In this document: piece after piece, positions 6,129 to 6,323 of the stretch
Numbering within the stretch: position 1 is the first letter of the stretch
How the letters are laid out: each line of letters opens with the position of its first letter
NCBI GenBank assembly: GCA_900545785.1
Contig: URAA01000090.1
Coordinates: 1 to 6,323 of the forward strand
Length of the DNA: 6,323 nucleotides
Direction: 5' to 3'
Source of the DNA: an uncultured Dialister sp.
GTDB taxonomy: Bacteria > Bacillota > Negativicutes > Veillonellales > Dialisteraceae
Position numbers and translations under genes: made by a program
The notes under the pieces: generated by a model
Databases searched by the model: none
What the model saw: only the letters and a program-made list of their open reading frames with translations
Told to the model about the DNA's origin: nothing

Positions 6129-6288
6129 GACAGGTGCATGCTTTCTCATCGGGGTATCCTGAAAGGAACTCCAGATTGTCGTTTTCGGAGAATGCCCGAA
6201 GCACCGTTCAGTTTCATATCGCTTGGATTGCAATAACCGAGACGAATGCAGATAGGTATTTTCGCATCCGCAGGGATGCTTATTTTTT
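6129..6288 (+). ncRNA. Candidate structured RNA of about 160 nt (small RNA or regulatory leader)
   Basis: Bounded by a consensus promoter and an intrinsic terminator, with dense local pairing. GGTGC (6133-6137) can pair with GCACC (6201-6205), closing a junction that holds two hairpins. The first is 6148-6176: about 12 bp in three blocks with bulged A residues and a GAA loop. The second is 6184-6200: TTCGG/CCGAA, 7-nt loop. A third stem-loop follows at 6215-6248, 11 bp with two bulged A residues and a 10-nt loop, then the terminator. It does not match what I remember of SRP RNA, tmRNA, or the lysine, SAM, TPP, cobalamin, glycine or FMN riboswitches. A 6S-like RNA of this length cannot be excluded. 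Either a free small RNA, or an attenuating leader for a gene beyond the edge; the second would fit the alternative pairing seen near the terminator. No function is claimed. Confidence 0.55.
6264..6288 (+). terminator. Intrinsic terminator (or attenuator) ending the right-end RNA
   Basis: GCATCC (6264-6269) pairs perfectly with GGATGC (6274-6279) around the tetraloop GCAG, followed by TTATTTTTT (6280-6288). GCATCCG can instead pair with CGAATGC (6243-6249), which would block this hairpin. Confidence 0.85.
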
Positions 6289-6310
6289 CGCCTGACAAGA
6301 ACGCATTTCG

Positions 6311-6323
6311 AGATCGGAAGAGC
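6311..6323. other. Illumina TruSeq adapter remnant (not genomic)
   Basis: The final 13 bases, AGATCGGAAGAGC, equal the common 5' start of the Illumina TruSeq adapters, and they sit exactly at the sequence end. Untrimmed adapter read-through carried into the assembly explains this. Bases just to the left (about 6290-6310) may rest on few reads. Confidence 0.95.

Noticed and set aside
6051..6236. An open frame at the right end, including a 32-codon stretch from the ATG at 6138
   Set aside because: The frame crosses the promoter. The 6138 ATG has only a weak CAGG 3 nt upstream, the product has no recognisable feature or regulatory codon run, and the region is better explained by RNA structure.
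6129..6260. Lysine or glycine riboswitch, suggested by TGAAAGG, CCGAAGCA and GGTGC segments
   Set aside because: The order and spacing of these segments do not fit either consensus (TGAAAGG and CCGAAG are about 30 nt apart) and other core motifs are missing.
6121..6298. TTGTCAG (6121-6127) and CTGACAA (6292-6298) as a closing stem for the RNA
   Set aside because: The left arm overlaps the -10 box and precedes the predicted start, and the right arm follows the terminator, so neither would be in the main transcript. Probably chance.
1..6310. CRISPR arrays, insertion sequences, tRNA or rRNA genes
   Set aside because: I found no regular direct repeats, transposase frames, terminal inverted repeats or recognisable tRNA/rRNA segments.

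Overview
The window looks like one end of an assembled contig from a diderm Firmicute, most likely a member of the Negativicutes (Dialister/Megasphaera/Veillonella-like). Three of the four complete genes are of Firmicutes type, and strong purine-rich ribosome binding sites and compact intrinsic terminators support this. The fourth encodes a small exported beta-barrel protein ending in phenylalanine, which implies an outer membrane. The assignment to a class is inference; no rRNA or other marker gene is present. The last 13 bases match the start of the Illumina TruSeq adapter, so the right edge is a raw contig end and not genomic sequence.

Layout, left to right: the C-terminal 292 codons of peptide chain release factor 3 (prfC, +) run in from the left edge. 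They meet, tail to tail across a bidirectional terminator, a zinc- and NADP-dependent secondary alcohol dehydrogenase (adh, -). Upstream of adh are an extended -10 promoter and a dyad operator candidate at the transcription start. Next is the vitamin B12-dependent class II ribonucleotide reductase (nrdJ, -), with its own terminator and a promoter covered by two boxes that fit the NrdR repressor. Divergent from nrdJ is an NAD-dependent lactate/malate-family dehydrogenase (+), followed by the outer membrane beta-barrel gene (+). The last 270 bases hold a strong consensus promoter, a region of nested stem-loops and an intrinsic terminator. I read this as a small structured RNA of about 160 nt, or a leader controlling a gene beyond the contig end.

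Each gene seems to be its own transcription unit, since a terminator follows nearly every one. The alcohol dehydrogenase and the 2-hydroxyacid dehydrogenase fit fermentative redox balancing. NrdJ supplies deoxyribonucleotides and depends on cobalamin, yet its roughly 47-nt leader is too short for a cobalamin riboswitch, so control appears to be through NrdR and dNTP levels. The dehydrogenase carries the arginine typical of malate dehydrogenases in a protein that otherwise resembles L-2-hydroxyisocaproate and lactate dehydrogenases, so its substrate is open.
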